The position numbers were made by a program, and so were the translations under genes. A model generated the notes under the pieces. The model saw only the letters and a list, made by a program, of their open reading frames with translations, did not search any database and had not been told where the DNA came from. A DNA stretch of 64,000 nucleotides from an uncultured Roseburia sp. (lineage in GTDB: Bacteria; Bacillota; Clostridia; Lachnospirales; Lachnospiraceae): NCBI GenBank assembly GCA_947642555.1, contig CANRSX010000018.1, positions 1 to 64,000 on the forward strand. The letters are read 5' to 3'. Every line of letters starts with the position of its first letter. Within the stretch, counting starts at the first letter, position 1. This document shows positions 10,101-19,003 of this stretch, one piece after another.

Positions 10101-10818
10101 TAAAATACATCAGATGCTCCGGCACCACTTCCACCGTATATTCGGTTCCCGCCGTATCCTTCACCTTCACGGTCTGATACGCCGTCTGAAAGATTTCCGC
10201 CGTGACATCCTCCGCCCAGGTCACGCCCTCCGGCTGCGGCACATTTCCTACACATGTAGCAATATGTGTCTCCCCGGGCTGACGGGCAGCCGGCGCTTTC
10301 GCAGTGGAATCTGCCGTCGCATCGTCCGGCACTTCATCCTCTGACTGAGAGGGTACAGCATTTTCCGGCTGATCCTCTGGCGACTTCTCTCCGTCCTCCG
10401 GCTGATTCACATCGCCCTCTGATCCCGAACCCTCTTCTGGATTCTCTGTTTCCTCCGGCTGCTGTGTTTCCCCGCCCTCCGGCTGATCCGCTCCGGCTGC
10501 CGGCTGATCCGGTGTCTCCGGCGCCCCCGGCTGCTGGTTTTCCCCGGCTGCCGGCTGATCCGGTGTCTGATCTGTCCCGGCTGCCGGCTGATCCGGTGTC
10601 TGATCTGTCCCGGCTCCCGGCTGATCCGATGCCTTCGGCGTCTGATCTGCTCCTGCCGGCGTCTCATCCGGCGACTCTGACTGCTGTGTCCCGCCGCTCT
10701 CCGCAGCCGGCTTTATCTCCCCGCCGTATACTCCCCGGGAAGGCGCCACACAGGTGACGAGAATCGCCAGCACCAGCAGCAGACTCATCCTCCGCTGCTT
10801 CTTCCATATGTTTCGCAT
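4189..10818 (-). CDS. giant GH59-like (galactocerebrosidase-type) secreted glycosidase
   Basis: A multidomain secreted protein (about 2,209 residues from the ATG at 10818, which has an AAAGGAGCAGG site; an in-frame ATG at 10878 lacks one). Numbers below count from 10878. Order: signal peptide 21-50; Pro/Gln/Glu-rich linker to ~200; carbohydrate-binding-like module ~256-419; LamG-like module ~430-643; catalytic barrel ~745-1205; GALC-type lectin domain ~1233-1440; another binding-like module ~1446-1563; an Ig-like piece; a second copy of the first module ~1659-1828; Asp-Pro-Thr repeats ~1996-2044; three 12-residue Gln/Gly-rich repeats; a membrane helix ~2196-2217 and a Lys tail. GH59 marks are GFGMLNGNSTSNLLLDY, the acid/base Glu in DTNETGN (~889) and the nucleophile Glu in WYSEGCATFG (~983). 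Family members release beta-galactose. LPDTT before the helix is not a canonical sortase site. A GH30-related clan A enzyme is the alternative. Confidence 0.82.
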   Translation of the reverse strand: MRNIWKKQRRMSLLLVLAILVTCVAPSRGVYGGEIKPAAESGGTQQSESPDETPAGADQTPKASDQPGAGTDQTPDQPAAGTDQTPDQPAAGENQQPGAPETPDQPAAGADQPEGGETQQPEETENPEEGSGSEGDVNQPEDGEKSPEDQPENAVPSQSEDEVPDDATADSTAKAPAARQPGETHIATCVGNVPQPEGVTWAEDVTAEIFQTAYQTVKVKDTAGTEYTVEVVPEHLMYFIDSFTFAEGTESKPYNAIKELVGDGLLNGTYDQKKTADNAWGLIGDANVKAFAGNEADKDMTGLYGENGAGNTLRYAFTLPAGSYTITTAHREWWGMDRPMELSLTTSAGTVTYASLPKQANGQTQIKSYSFELAEKQTVTFAVSATGSQAPVISWLAVVQDEAKEEPDPDAKPVRPVEALQAFAGWDQPLEDNGRMEPASGTTVSKVSGFDTVIDTASEWNNQNQHHASVVDAASLFQKKEFTVLFDVRQTPTTATGDLDKRVAMTIGNGKNSLHLLTWSGKFGYGPDNGGVSSSHVNLAGVTQGGWNAVAMTYRETEAGTAAVCLYVNGVKAAQIDDVGFLLSGMDDVSAMIARSFNTSFMQPGRYDNIVVLSGTPDEATLLAETEWRKWQKEHPPVNTLTLEETVKKAEALAAFGFETEGFAEALAAARDLLARAAELTAADQPAVDAACSELMKYCPQEITVSGSDVDAAAASVNGLTYKGFGMLNGNSTSNLLLDYKAEQPEAYWEMMEYLFGGEYPLFTHIKMEMGNDGNNSTGAEACTMRYEDEEADASRSPGFVMAADAKKINPDVKVSILRWGYPSWVADAGFGNNTEAGYEAMYKWYRETIFDAYEKYGYVVDFVNPDTNETGNPNDRFIKWYAARVAGETEFPSYMDASAQDAYHSIRIIASDENKGLNIVPHMRKDPELYEAVDIIGFHYRTDATDDYVRMADVDDKEVWYSEGCATFGYSELQENKRTEYGYESIGGYQSPLALMDSFITAFASSRRTHYIFQPAIGSFYEGIQYGHKELLSARDPWSGYIHYDPALDMLEHFAKFAKTGWENEDNTAGTWRVISSATNGAFAGTSNEHATAGIDGNAGYMTLAAPDKSAFSVVFVNNTRNEKLFFITAEDLGIAEDQQLSIWTTETDSYLQNSGAVPCVNGSWLVTLPAYSVVTATTLDTQPERTPKEEIHNEDRTVLDTDATGRKQDTTDDVLYADDFDYTEEPAMEQYHVQRGTTSVSYMEARGNEPRYMLDTHGAWVVENGRLKQELGRGVSQWNGGDPSTIVGDFRWMDYSAEVKVQIPNADSGAWTGLGIRAQTGMNWNNSGYTLQISGAGSWSLYRVGTKVADGRVDASADGSYTLFLMGNKDTVTAAVDGKVVAVYQDPNPMLAGRVKLSSGWNQVYFDDLMVKTVAGGIPYALSMVDGQDDSVTYEGAWNISNPGGGSADDWYRTLSKGGAGAAFSFPIYGDGFSVIGGNGSDVTLDVYVDGQLYEENAAATAVPKRYETYSAYGLGVGSHTIRIVVKSGTLNIDALYAIGERTKADDDAVVEVLTAMPEEQILIAGRMPEQLPETVVVRTAGGEEKELPVIWNYSEEQLAGKEFRNTSVTGIVEGAKNTAGFDVTVSAPVWVLPGKLTYYIDTVNAFRANDAKVTTTEPYERVKELSGERLLNEAYDQLKTGENAWGLLDTDAGTKSAEGTADPMATGIYGAKNEKGETLSYALTLPVGDYILYSGHREWWNQNRPMAASLTVNGATADAGTIALSGGSGDQIHVVEFTVDAEQTVTYTLTATGSQAPVISWLAVERKKTETVTDLVTGEDTPEILVDLESLPSKALTEEDYAAIDDGAVSRVWLEVRAVTAETISTTDRILCEQAAKEKEITPALYLDITLNKQIGDSGAVRIEKTVDGQPADITVSLKKELTDADAKRSWKVIRVHQGQAEELADVTFDEAGGQLTFATDRFSLYVIGFTEEKTGPVDPTDPTDPVDPTDPTDPVDPTDPSDPVDPTDPVNPTDPTDPSDPQQPGGNSQSGTQPGGNNQSGSQNNGTAGTGGQGAGQTVVTPQNTAQQNPAQPGSAAGRGTAAQQGNAAGRGTAAQQGNAAGRGTAAQQGNPADDAAADDADARQTGVNAEETLPDTTPEERTEEKQELVEAGDADVPLAETPEEAPEGKISVSPLVWLLILLTAAAAAWILFLFFRKKKEKEEQ

Positions 10819-11007
10819 GCTTTCCTGCTCCTTTCTTTTGGAAAACTCCCCTCCTGTATCAGGATGGAAAATTTTCACCTGATACCTTCATTTTATTTGG
10901 ATTTCCCGCAAAAAACCATGCACATATTACAGAATTGCTGTCCGATTTCTCCCGTTTTTCGTCACATATCACAAAGGAAATGATACACTATTTTTGTAAA
11001 AGCTGTC

Positions 11008-11562
11008 TTATTTTACGATTTTTGCCAGATATTCGAACAGAAGCGGATTGACATAGCTCTCGGCAATGATCCCCGTCATAAGGAGCATCAGCAAAAAAAC
11101 CAGACGGGTCAGGTACGCCGGAAGATTTCCCACCCGGCTCCCGGAAGGAACTATTGCATACTGCTCCTTCCTGCAATTGATATAATAGACAATTCCAGAC
11201 AGATAAAACATCCACTGCGGAAACAGGCCGCCCACTGCAATCAGGATGCCGCGCGCCCCTAAATTTACAATGGACGCCACCGCGAGAAACCCGAAGGTCA
11301 CCCCGATGATTCCCTGCATCAGAATAGAAAACATCTTTCCATTCATCACCTGTCCCAGCAGAAAGATGAGAAAGGCCATCCTGCCACGCTCCAGCAGAAT
11401 ATGGCAGAACAGCCGGTTTCCGTCGATCATCCGCCAGGAATACTGATGCAGATAATAGGTATTAAATATCCCGCTGGTCATAAAAAGCTCCCGCTCCGCA
11501 AGATTCGCCAGAATAATTCCAATGAGGAATGCCGGGATCATGACCCACTGTTCTTTCTTCAC
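11008..11562 (-). CDS. spoIIM: stage II sporulation protein M
   Basis: A 184-residue polytopic membrane protein with about five hydrophobic segments and the C-terminal AESYVNP motif typical of SpoIIM. SpoIIM forms the DMP complex with SpoIID and SpoIIP that remodels septal peptidoglycan and drives engulfment of the forespore. The start is a GTG at 11562 with GGGAGAG upstream. The Nudix gene just upstream supports the call: in Bacillus the ADP-ribose Nudix gene also lies near spoIIM. Confidence 0.85.
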   Translation of the reverse strand: MKKEQWVMIPAFLIGIILANLAERELFMTSGIFNTYYLHQYSWRMIDGNRLFCHILLERGRMAFLIFLLGQVMNGKMFSILMQGIIGVTFGFLAVASIVNLGARGILIAVGGLFPQWMFYLSGIVYYINCRKEQYAIVPSGSRVGNLPAYLTRLVFLLMLLMTGIIAESYVNPLLFEYLAKIVK

Positions 11563-11630
11563 ATGGCTCTCCCAGATCGTTCTTATCTACAATCTATGCC
11601 CGTCAGGCACGTCTCATGTCAGACACAGGA

Positions 11631-11719
11631 CGCTTTTTGCAGGATGACGGTTTAGCGGGGCGCTTTTTGCAGGATGGCAGTTTAGCGGGATGCTTTTACA
11701 GGATGACGGTTTAGCGGGA
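11631..11719. repeat. three 30-bp tandem repeats at the Nudix gene 3' end
   Basis: Units at 11631-11660, 11661-11690 and 11691-11719 share the pattern CGCTTTTTGCAGGATGACGG followed by TTTAGCGGG, with few changes. The last unit includes the stop codon and final codons of the Nudix gene, so the array looks like tandem copies of that gene's 3' end. Each unit carries an in-frame-looking stop TAA on the minus strand. Confidence 0.85.
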
Positions 11720-12265
11720 CGCCTCACGGCTCAGCAGATTTTTGTAGGCGAGAAGGGCCGAAACCGTCTTGGCATCCTGGAGCGTTCCCGCATAGATCAT
11801 GTCGCAGAGCTCGTCGATGTCATGCGCCTCCACATCGATGTACTCCCCCTCGTCCAGATGCTGCGTCCCTCTCTTTAAATCCCTCGCCAGGTAGACGTCG
11901 ATAAATTCATCGCAGAACGCCACCGTCGTCTTTAAGGAAATCAGGAAGGTCAGCCGGTCGCTCTTATAGCCGGTCTCCTCCTCGAGCTCGCGTGCCGCGC
12001 ATACCCTGGTGTCCTCCGTCGTGCTGTCCCGAGAGCCGGCCGGAATCTCAAGCGTCTCACGCTCGATGGCGTTGCGGTACTGCCGCACCATCAGGATTTT
12101 TCCGTCCTCCCGCACCGGCACCACCGCAGCCGCACCTTTTCTGTGCGAGACAAAATCCCACTCCTCCTGCTTTCCGTCCGGAAGGATCATGGTATCCGTA
12201 TAGATATCCAGAATCGCTCCCCTCCGGATCAGCTCTCTCTTTGCCCGTTTAATATGATTCTCCAT
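11711..12265 (-). CDS. Nudix hydrolase, ADP-ribose pyrophosphatase type
   Basis: A 184-residue enzyme likely to split ADP-ribose into AMP and ribose 5-phosphate. The Nudix box reads G-X6-E-X7-RELEEETGY near residues 77-101; the classical spacing is G-X5-E, so there is one extra residue in the loop. REL-EE-G metal ligands are intact. The upstream GAVVPV/MVRQYRNA segment and the EFIDVYLARDL segment fit the ADPRase (NudF) subfamily. GAGGT precedes the ATG. The gene lies immediately upstream of spoIIM on the same strand. Confidence 0.9.
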   Translation of the reverse strand: MENHIKRAKRELIRRGAILDIYTDTMILPDGKQEEWDFVSHRKGAAAVVPVREDGKILMVRQYRNAIERETLEIPAGSRDSTTEDTRVCAARELEEETGYKSDRLTFLISLKTTVAFCDEFIDVYLARDLKRGTQHLDEGEYIDVEAHDIDELCDMIYAGTLQDAKTVSALLAYKNLLSREASR

Positions 12266-12371
12266 TTTTTACCTCATTTCCGCGCAGCTCTCGTGGCTTC
12301 GCTTTTGTCGTTCCCCGGCTGACCGGGCCGTTTTCCTTTATGGTAACACACCTCTTCCCATATTTCCACAG

Positions 12372-12421
12372 AAAAAAGGAAAGTACTGAAGATACTGCAT
12401 CTGATCAATACTTTCCTTTTT
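12372..12421 (-). terminator. intrinsic terminator after rny
   Basis: GGAAAGTA (12378-12385) pairs with TACTTTCC (12409-12416), flanked by an A-run on one side and TTTTT on the other, so it can work in both directions. It closes the RNase Y transcript. Confidence 0.85.
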
Positions 12422-12438
12422 GGTCTTCCTATATCTGC

Positions 12439-13986
12439 TTATTTCGCGTAGTCCGTCACTCTTGATTCACGGATCACATTCACCTTAATCTGTCCCGGAT
12501 ACTCCATCTCCGCCTCAATCTTTTTGGAAATGTCGCGGGCCATCAGCACCATATCCGCGTCGCTGACCTGCTCCGGAACCACCATAACACGAATCTCCCT
12601 GCCTGCCTGAATGGCGAAGGACTTGTCTACTCCCTTAAACCCGTTTGATATATCTTCTAACTGTTTTAACCTGTTCGAATATGTCTCTAATGTCTCTCTT
12701 CTCGCACCCGGTCTCGCCGCACTGATGGTATCAGCCGCCTGCACCAGACAGGCGATCAGAGACTGCGCTTCCACATCGCCGTGGTGCGCTTCCACCGCAT
12801 TGATCACGGTCGCTGATTCCTTATACTTCCGGCACAGCTCTACGCCGAGCTGAATATGGGATCCCTCCATATCGTGGTCGACTGATTTGCCGATGTCGTG
12901 AAGAAGTCCCGCGCGCTTTGCGACCCTGACATCCACACCGATCTCGGCTGCCAGCAGCCCTGAGAGCTGCGCTACCTCGATGGAATGCTTGAGTGCATTC
13001 TGACCATAGCTTGTCCGGAATTTCATCCTTCCAAGCAGCCGTACCAGCTCCGGGTGAATCCCGTGAACGCCAACCTCAAGCGTCGCCGCCTCACCCTCTT
13101 CGCGGATCATCGTCTCGACTTCCTTCTGTGCCTTCTCGACCATCTCCTCGATCCTGGCCGGATGAATGCGCCCGTCCACGATCAGCTTCTCTAACGCGAT
13201 ACGCGCCACCTCACGCCGGATCGGATCGAATCCGGACAAAATCACTGCCTCCGGCGTGTCGTCAATAATCAGATCCACACCGGTCATCGTCTCTAAGGTA
13301 CGGATATTCCGTCCCTCACGTCCGATGATTCTGCCCTTCATCTCGTCATTCGGGAGCTGTACGACAGAAATCGTCGTCTCGGCAACATGATCCGCCGCAC
13401 ACTTCTGAATCGCGGTAACCACGTATTCTTTCGCTTTCTTGTCGGCTTCCTCTTTTGCTCTGTGCTCCATTTCTTTGATTAATTTTGCAGTGTCAAGCTT
13501 TACATCTTCTTCAACGGTTTTTAAGAGATATTCCTTTGCCTGTTCGGAGGTTAACCCGGAGATTCGTTCCAGTTCCTGTAAACGCTCTTCATTGAGCCTT
13601 GCGACCTGCGCTTTCTGTTTGTTAATCTCCTCTTCCTTCGCGGCAAAACCGGCCTCACGCTTCTCGATCGCTTCGAGCTTTCTGTCCAGATTCTCTTCCT
13701 TCTGCACAATCCGCCGTTCGCTTCGCTGAATCTCCGCCCGGCGTTCCTTGACCTCCTTATCCAGATCATTCTTTACCCGGATGGATTCTTCCTTCGCCTC
13801 GAGCATTGCTTCGCGTTTCCTGGTCTCCGCTGTCTTCACCGCCTCATCGATGATCTCTCGCGCCTTTTCGTCCGCATTGCCAATCTTCGCTTCCGATACC
13901 TTCTTATAATAGGCAGTTGTAGCAAAATACACAACGATCGCAGTGACGATCAGAGTAATAACAACAGCAATCACTTCTGTCCACAC
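12439..13986 (-). CDS. rny: ribonuclease Y
   Basis: A 515-residue membrane-tethered endoribonuclease that starts bulk mRNA decay in Firmicutes. It has an N-terminal membrane helix (about 4-26), a long charged coiled coil to about 200, a KH domain with [13 protein letters not shown] near 220-235, and an HD domain with [12 protein letters not shown] near 365, giving the His-Asp metal pair. The length equals the usual family length of about 515-520. The start is GTG at 13986 after a strong AAGGAGGTG site. It has its own promoter and its own terminator, separate from recA-recX. Confidence 0.96.
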   Translation of the reverse strand: MWTEVIAVVITLIVTAIVVYFATTAYYKKVSEAKIGNADEKAREIIDEAVKTAETRKREAMLEAKEESIRVKNDLDKEVKERRAEIQRSERRIVQKEENLDRKLEAIEKREAGFAAKEEEINKQKAQVARLNEERLQELERISGLTSEQAKEYLLKTVEEDVKLDTAKLIKEMEHRAKEEADKKAKEYVVTAIQKCAADHVAETTISVVQLPNDEMKGRIIGREGRNIRTLETMTGVDLIIDDTPEAVILSGFDPIRREVARIALEKLIVDGRIHPARIEEMVEKAQKEVETMIREEGEAATLEVGVHGIHPELVRLLGRMKFRTSYGQNALKHSIEVAQLSGLLAAEIGVDVRVAKRAGLLHDIGKSVDHDMEGSHIQLGVELCRKYKESATVINAVEAHHGDVEAQSLIACLVQAADTISAARPGARRETLETYSNRLKQLEDISNGFKGVDKSFAIQAGREIRVMVVPEQVSDADMVLMARDISKKIEAEMEYPGQIKVNVIRESRVTDYAK

Positions 13987-14067
13987 AGGAGCACCTCCTT
14001 TATAAAATTTTCATTGTACATATAACATTAAAACATACTTGTCGTCTGTCATAATTACAACATATAA

Positions 14068-14096
14068 ATTTTAGTCTATTTTGTGCATTATGTCAA
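14068..14096 (-). promoter_or_regulatory. sigma-A promoter of rny
   Basis: On the minus strand TTGACA (14096-14091), a 17-bp spacer and TAAAAT (14073-14068). It lies about 80 bp before the rny start and just outside structured repeat copy B. Confidence 0.8.
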
Positions 14097-14137
14097 GTGA
14101 ATTGCTGTTGGATCTGAAAAAATCGCAAAATATATGT

Positions 14138-14347
14138 TGCAGTTCACTCGTCAGCCAATATGGAGATAATCACATGCTCGCATGATGATTTCTCCATTTG
14201 TGCTGACGGAGGGAACGCCCGTTTATGAGCAGCGTATATGCCTGTGGCATTTACGCTGTTAGCATGCAAAGCAGCGAGAAAGCAGCGTATATGCCCGTGG
14301 CATTTACGCTGTAAGCGCCTTTGCGAATGGCGTGAAGTGAACTGCAA
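14138..14347. repeat. structured intergenic repeat, copy B
   Basis: A 210-bp element with perfect 12-bp inverted ends, TTGCAGTTCACT and AGTGAACTGCAA. CGTCAGC pairs with GCTGACG and encloses a long hairpin capped by CATGC-TC-GCATG. Then come GAGGGAACGCCCG, TTTATGAGC and an AGCGTATATGCC-TGT-GGCATTTACGCT hairpin that is present twice (from 14228 and from 14281). It closes with CGCC-TTTGCGAAT-GGCG. It has the same order and orientation as copies A and C. It begins 6 bases past the recX stop codon. Confidence 0.85.
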
Positions 14348-14353
14348 TAAATT

Positions 14354-14998
14354 TCAGAATTCCCCATCTGCGGCCATCTGCATGACAGCCAGGACATCGC
14401 CGGTGCGGTAGCCTCTGCGCAGCAGGAACTGACAGACACGCCGCTTCTCCCGCTCGTCTGCGCCCGACGGGTCATACCGTTTCTTCTCTAACAGCTCCCG
14501 GATCATCGCGCGCTCGTCGGATTCGTATTCCTCCGACAGCGCCTGTTCGATGGTCGGCCCGTCGACGCCTTTTCGCATCAGATCCTGCTTCAGCCGCTGT
14601 CTGCTCCTCTTCTGCTGACGGTATCGGATATAGGTCCTGGCATAGCGAAGATCGTCGATATAGTGATACTGCTTCACATAATCGACTGCCGCCGCGATGC
14701 AGCTCTCCGGGTATCCGTTCTGCTTTAACTTCTCATAAAGCTGCCGCTCCGTCCGGTCCATCTGCTCTAACAGATGCATCGCACGCTTTTTTGCCCGCGG
14801 CGCAAGAATCCGCTGCAATACCTTCTGATACAGCTCCTCCGGGATATATGCGCCCTCCTCGAGCAGCAGCGCGCCCTCGCAGACCGAAAGCCCGCGGATC
14901 TCGCTCCGGTACAGCGTACATTCCTCTCCGTTGTCAAAGCGGATCTTCACGCGCCGCTTCTCCCCCGGCACGACCTCCAGAACCTGTAATTCCGCCAT
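14354..14998 (-). CDS. recX: RecX, regulator of RecA
   Basis: A protein of 214 residues from the ATG at 14998; an upstream in-frame ATG at 15022 has no ribosome site, while GGGAGAT lies correctly before 14998. RecX binds RecA filaments and limits recombination. Three-helix RecX repeats are visible: the YHYIDDLRYARTYIRYRQQKR region, the LMRKGVDGPTIEQAL region, and a C-terminal FLLRRGYRTGDVLAVM. It follows recA by about 40 bp, the usual operon order, so it should share SOS control. Structured repeat copy B follows its stop codon directly. Confidence 0.93.
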   Translation of the reverse strand: MAELQVLEVVPGEKRRVKIRFDNGEECTLYRSEIRGLSVCEGALLLEEGAYIPEELYQKVLQRILAPRAKKRAMHLLEQMDRTERQLYEKLKQNGYPESCIAAAVDYVKQYHYIDDLRYARTYIRYRQQKRSRQRLKQDLMRKGVDGPTIEQALSEEYESDERAMIRELLEKKRYDPSGADEREKRRVCQFLLRRGYRTGDVLAVMQMAADGEF

Positions 14999-15037
14999 CT
15001 GATCTCCCGTCCTTTCCGTCATACGGCATGCCGCGCT

Positions 15038-16291
<1,254 letters not shown>

Positions 16292-16323
16292 CTCTCATCC
16301 TCCATGCGAACCATTCGCAGTTG

Positions 16324-16337
16324 CGAACTTATGTTCG
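16324..16337 (-). promoter_or_regulatory. LexA (SOS) box of recA
   Basis: CGAAC-TTAT-GTTCG is an exact match to the Firmicutes consensus CGAACnnnnGTTCG. It lies just past the -10 box, over the expected start of transcription, so LexA would block the polymerase. A second palindrome, TGCGAA-CCA-TTCGCA, lies nearer the gene. Confidence 0.92.
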
Positions 16338-16348
16338 TTTTCTGTTTT

Positions 16349-16377
16349 AATATAGTATACTTCCTGCCTCTTGTCAA
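16349..16377 (-). promoter_or_regulatory. sigma-A promoter of recA
   Basis: TTGACA (16377-16372), a 17-bp spacer and TATATT (16354-16349) on the minus strand, directly followed by the LexA box. Confidence 0.85.
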
Positions 16378-16569
16378 CAACTAAATTATCACACCTGCTG
16401 TCCAATAATCCGGACACCTTCTGTCATGTGGATAAAACCGGTTCTCCCGGCAGATACAGCCGGAACGATATACCGCAGCAGCCTTCGCCCGGCAGAAAGA
16501 TTAACGGAAATGATCTATGCGGAAAGAATATCATACTACAGATGAATAATCAAGAGTCTGAAATAATTT

Positions 16570-16599
16570 TTGTTACATTTTCACAATATATGCTATAAT
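16570..16599 (+). promoter_or_regulatory. promoter of DUF3783 gene
   Basis: TTGTTA (16570-16575), an 18-bp spacer and a perfect TATAAT (16594-16599), about 35 bp before the ATG. The region between this and the recA promoter (16378-16569) shows nothing else. Confidence 0.65.
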
Positions 16600-16634
16600 A
16601 ACAGTTCAGCTGCAGCGGAAAGGAGAACATACCC

Positions 16635-17012
16635 ATGGAAAAACTTCTTGCGTTTCATTTCAGCGATACAGAATTTAAAACACTGCGCCGGGCTGCGCGC
16701 AGCCTGCAGATTCCCTGTGAAGCAGTGGATCCCGCAGATTACACGCAGACACTGGAAGCGCTCGCCGCGGGCAGAAAGAACCCCGCCGTATGTCCCCATA
16801 CCGGCGGGGTTCCAGAAAAACGTCTGATCTTAATCTGCGGCTTATCCGACAAACGTCTCGACGCACTGCTCGCCGCTTTAAAGAAAGCAGGCGTGCAGAC
16901 GGACTATAAAGCAGTCCTCACCGCATCCAACCGCAGATGGACCGTCCTCCGTCTGCTCCTTGCGCTTGACGCGGAAGCCGGCGCTTATGCCAGCTCGAAC
17001 CAGTCCTTATAG
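16635..17012 (+). CDS. DUF3783 family protein
   Basis: A 125-residue protein. The C-terminal two thirds match DUF3783: LILICGLSDKRLDALLAALK near 64-83, then KAGVQ..YKAVLTASNRRWT and a Leu-rich end. The family is common in Clostridia and has no known function, so none is given. AAAGGAG precedes the ATG. Its 3' end overlaps the converging sugar-isomerase gene by 28 bp. It ends in TAG, which shows that this codon is an ordinary stop in this genome. Confidence 0.8.
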   Translation: MEKLLAFHFSDTEFKTLRRAARSLQIPCEAVDPADYTQTLEALAAGRKNPAVCPHTGGVPEKRLILICGLSDKRLDALLAALKKAGVQTDYKAVLTASNRRWTVLRLLLALDAEAGAYASSNQSL

Positions 17013-17851
17013 CCCATGGCGATCAGGTTGTCGCGGCTGATCTTAAGGCTCTCAAACGGATCGCGCCCGTAGGTGCTGTCCTGCTCGATCAGGAAATACT
17101 CGCTTCCGCCTGCAAGACCGGCTTCAATACACGCCTTGATGGGGAGCGATCCCTCTCCGACCTCTGCGAATTCAATCAGGTTAAAGAAGGATCCCATAAA
17201 CGCCTTGATGTCAAATTCGCCCTCCGGCATCTCCGGCGGTGCGATCCGGTAATCTTTCAGATGAAGCAGACGAATCCTTCCTGCGTACTGCTTAATGAAC
17301 TCCACCGGATTCTCGCCGCCGCGGTGGATCCAGTGAATATCGAGCTCAAAGCCCATCTTCTTCGTATTGTCCTTAATGATGTCGAGCAGATACTGGCCGT
17401 CATATTTGACAAACTCCACATGATGGTTGTGATAATACAGATCGATGCCGTGCTCGCCTAAGCGCTCCGCCATCTCATCCGCTCTTTTCACAAAATCAAG
17501 TGCCTTCTCACGGCTGCCCATGCAGGTCATCGGAAGCATACCGATGCGGAGCATATCCGTGTTCAGCGCCTTGCAGTCCTCCACGATCTTGTCAAAATCC
17601 GTGGTCAGGTATTCACCCGGCATACCCGGCAGCATCGGCTCGAGTGAAGCCGTATTCGCCGCGATCTTAATCCCGAATTCGTCGCAGGCTTTTCTCATAC
17701 CGGAAACATTTTCCTTTGTCATGGGGATCTGGCTGACCTCCATGCAGTGATATCCCATTTCAGCGCATGCCTTTAAGGTCTCGTATGCGCCCAGTTCATC
17801 TACCTTTGCCTTGATGGTACTCATCTGAATACCGATTAATCCTCTGTCCAT
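16985..17851 (-). CDS. sugar phosphate isomerase/epimerase-like TIM barrel
   Basis: A 288-residue xylose-isomerase-like (AP endonuclease family 2 fold) protein. Metal-ligand segments are visible: LYYHNHHVEFVKYDG near 145-160, FELDIHWIHRGG near 180, RLLHLKDYRI near 212 and EYFLIEQDSTYG near 260. Such enzymes move carbonyl groups or epimerise sugars and inositol derivatives using a divalent metal. It is the last gene of a four-gene co-directional cluster with two Gfo/Idh/MocA oxidoreductases and a second isomerase, which suggests oxidation of a sugar or cyclitol followed by isomerisation. Exact substrate unknown. GGAGG precedes the ATG. Confidence 0.85.
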   Translation of the reverse strand: MDRGLIGIQMSTIKAKVDELGAYETLKACAEMGYHCMEVSQIPMTKENVSGMRKACDEFGIKIAANTASLEPMLPGMPGEYLTTDFDKIVEDCKALNTDMLRIGMLPMTCMGSREKALDFVKRADEMAERLGEHGIDLYYHNHHVEFVKYDGQYLLDIIKDNTKKMGFELDIHWIHRGGENPVEFIKQYAGRIRLLHLKDYRIAPPEMPEGEFDIKAFMGSFFNLIEFAEVGEGSLPIKACIEAGLAGGSEYFLIEQDSTYGRDPFESLKISRDNLIAMGYKDWFELA

Positions 17852-17908
17852 ATTTTTCCTCCATTTCCGCGGTGCAGAGCAGGCCTCTGCCCGCCTGATG
17901 TACGCCTG

Positions 17909-18910
17909 TTATACGCTTACCGCATGCCCGCTCTTCGACGACTCATGAATCGCGTCGATCAGCCGGATGCTCATCACCGCATCCCGCACATGCAGATAAT
18001 CCTGCGACCCGTTCTCGAGCGCCTGATAAAACTTTGCAATCAGCTTGCCGTGGCTCGCCCCGTAATAGAACTTCGTGCCCGGCAGCTTCGCGTCCTCCAT
18101 CAGAAGCTCCTTTGACCCGTCGTCTCCGATCCGGTACAGGATATTGTCCATAATCAGAAACCGCGCGCGCTCCGTCCGAACGGAAATCTGCACGCTCTCA
18201 TTTTCGTAGTTGGCGATTGTCGCTAAAAATACGCCGTTCGCACCGTTCTCGAACGTCAGTCTGGCTGCCACCGTGTCCTCGACCTCAATGCCGTAATCCA
18301 GAAGCTGCGCCGTCACTGCCTTTATCTCACGTACCGGCCCTCCGAGATGATACATCAGGTCTAACGTATGTACGGACTGATTGATCATACAGCCGCCTCC
18401 GGCCGTCTCCCATTTTCCGCGCCAGGGCTGAACCTCATAATATTCCTTCTCGCGATACCACGGAACCGTGCCGCGGATCCCGGTCACAGCGCCGTATTCC
18501 CCGCTGTCAATCAGCTCCTTTAACCGCTCCACCGACTCGTTCGAACGGTTCTGTAAGCAGATTCCCATGTGGATCTGGGGGTGCGCAGCCTCAAACTCCG
18601 CAAATTCCTGCGCTTCCTTTCTGTTCATAGCCACCGGCTTCTCGCAGAAGACGTGAACCCCCATGCGCGCCGCCTCTTCCGATACCGGCACATGCAGGTA
18701 GTGCGGCAGGCAGATGTGAACCACATCCGGTTTTACCTCACGGATCATCTCTTTATAATCGGTAAAAAACGGGACGCCCTCCGGCGCTTCGGCACGTTTT
18801 CCCTCCTCGATATCGCAGACGCCGACAAGTGTAATGTTCTGATTGTCCTTTATCGCCGCAAAATGAATCGGGGCGATCACGCCCATTCCGATCACAGCTG
18901 CTTTTTTCAT
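17909..18910 (-). CDS. Gfo/Idh/MocA family oxidoreductase
   Basis: A NAD(P)-dependent sugar or inositol dehydrogenase of 333 residues from the ATG at 18910 (GAGGGAT upstream; the ATG at 18922 has no site). The Rossmann start is AAVIGMGVIAPIHFAAI, and VFCEKPVAMN carries the conserved EKP with its catalytic Lys. In the C-terminal domain GGGCMINQSVHTLDLMYHLGG supplies the usual Asp and His of the active site. It lies between the isomerase-like gene and a second, longer oxidoreductase, 57 bp and 93 bp apart. Confidence 0.9.
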   Translation of the reverse strand: MKKAAVIGMGVIAPIHFAAIKDNQNITLVGVCDIEEGKRAEAPEGVPFFTDYKEMIREVKPDVVHICLPHYLHVPVSEEAARMGVHVFCEKPVAMNRKEAQEFAEFEAAHPQIHMGICLQNRSNESVERLKELIDSGEYGAVTGIRGTVPWYREKEYYEVQPWRGKWETAGGGCMINQSVHTLDLMYHLGGPVREIKAVTAQLLDYGIEVEDTVAARLTFENGANGVFLATIANYENESVQISVRTERARFLIMDNILYRIGDDGSKELLMEDAKLPGTKFYYGASHGKLIAKFYQALENGSQDYLHVRDAVMSIRLIDAIHESSKSGHAVSV

Positions 18911-19003
18911 GCTATCCCTCATTTCTTCGCCGGCAGACCGGCGTCACTTTTCCTGCGGGCGGCCTCGTCAGGAACATCGCCGGCCGCCCGCGCACTCTCC
19001 GTG

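Noticed and set aside
11631-11719. CRISPR-like array
   Set aside because: Units are contiguous without spacers and no cas genes are present.
16635-17012. DUF3783 gene as part of the sugar cluster
   Set aside because: It is on the opposite strand with its own promoter and only overlaps the cluster's last gene at the 3' end.
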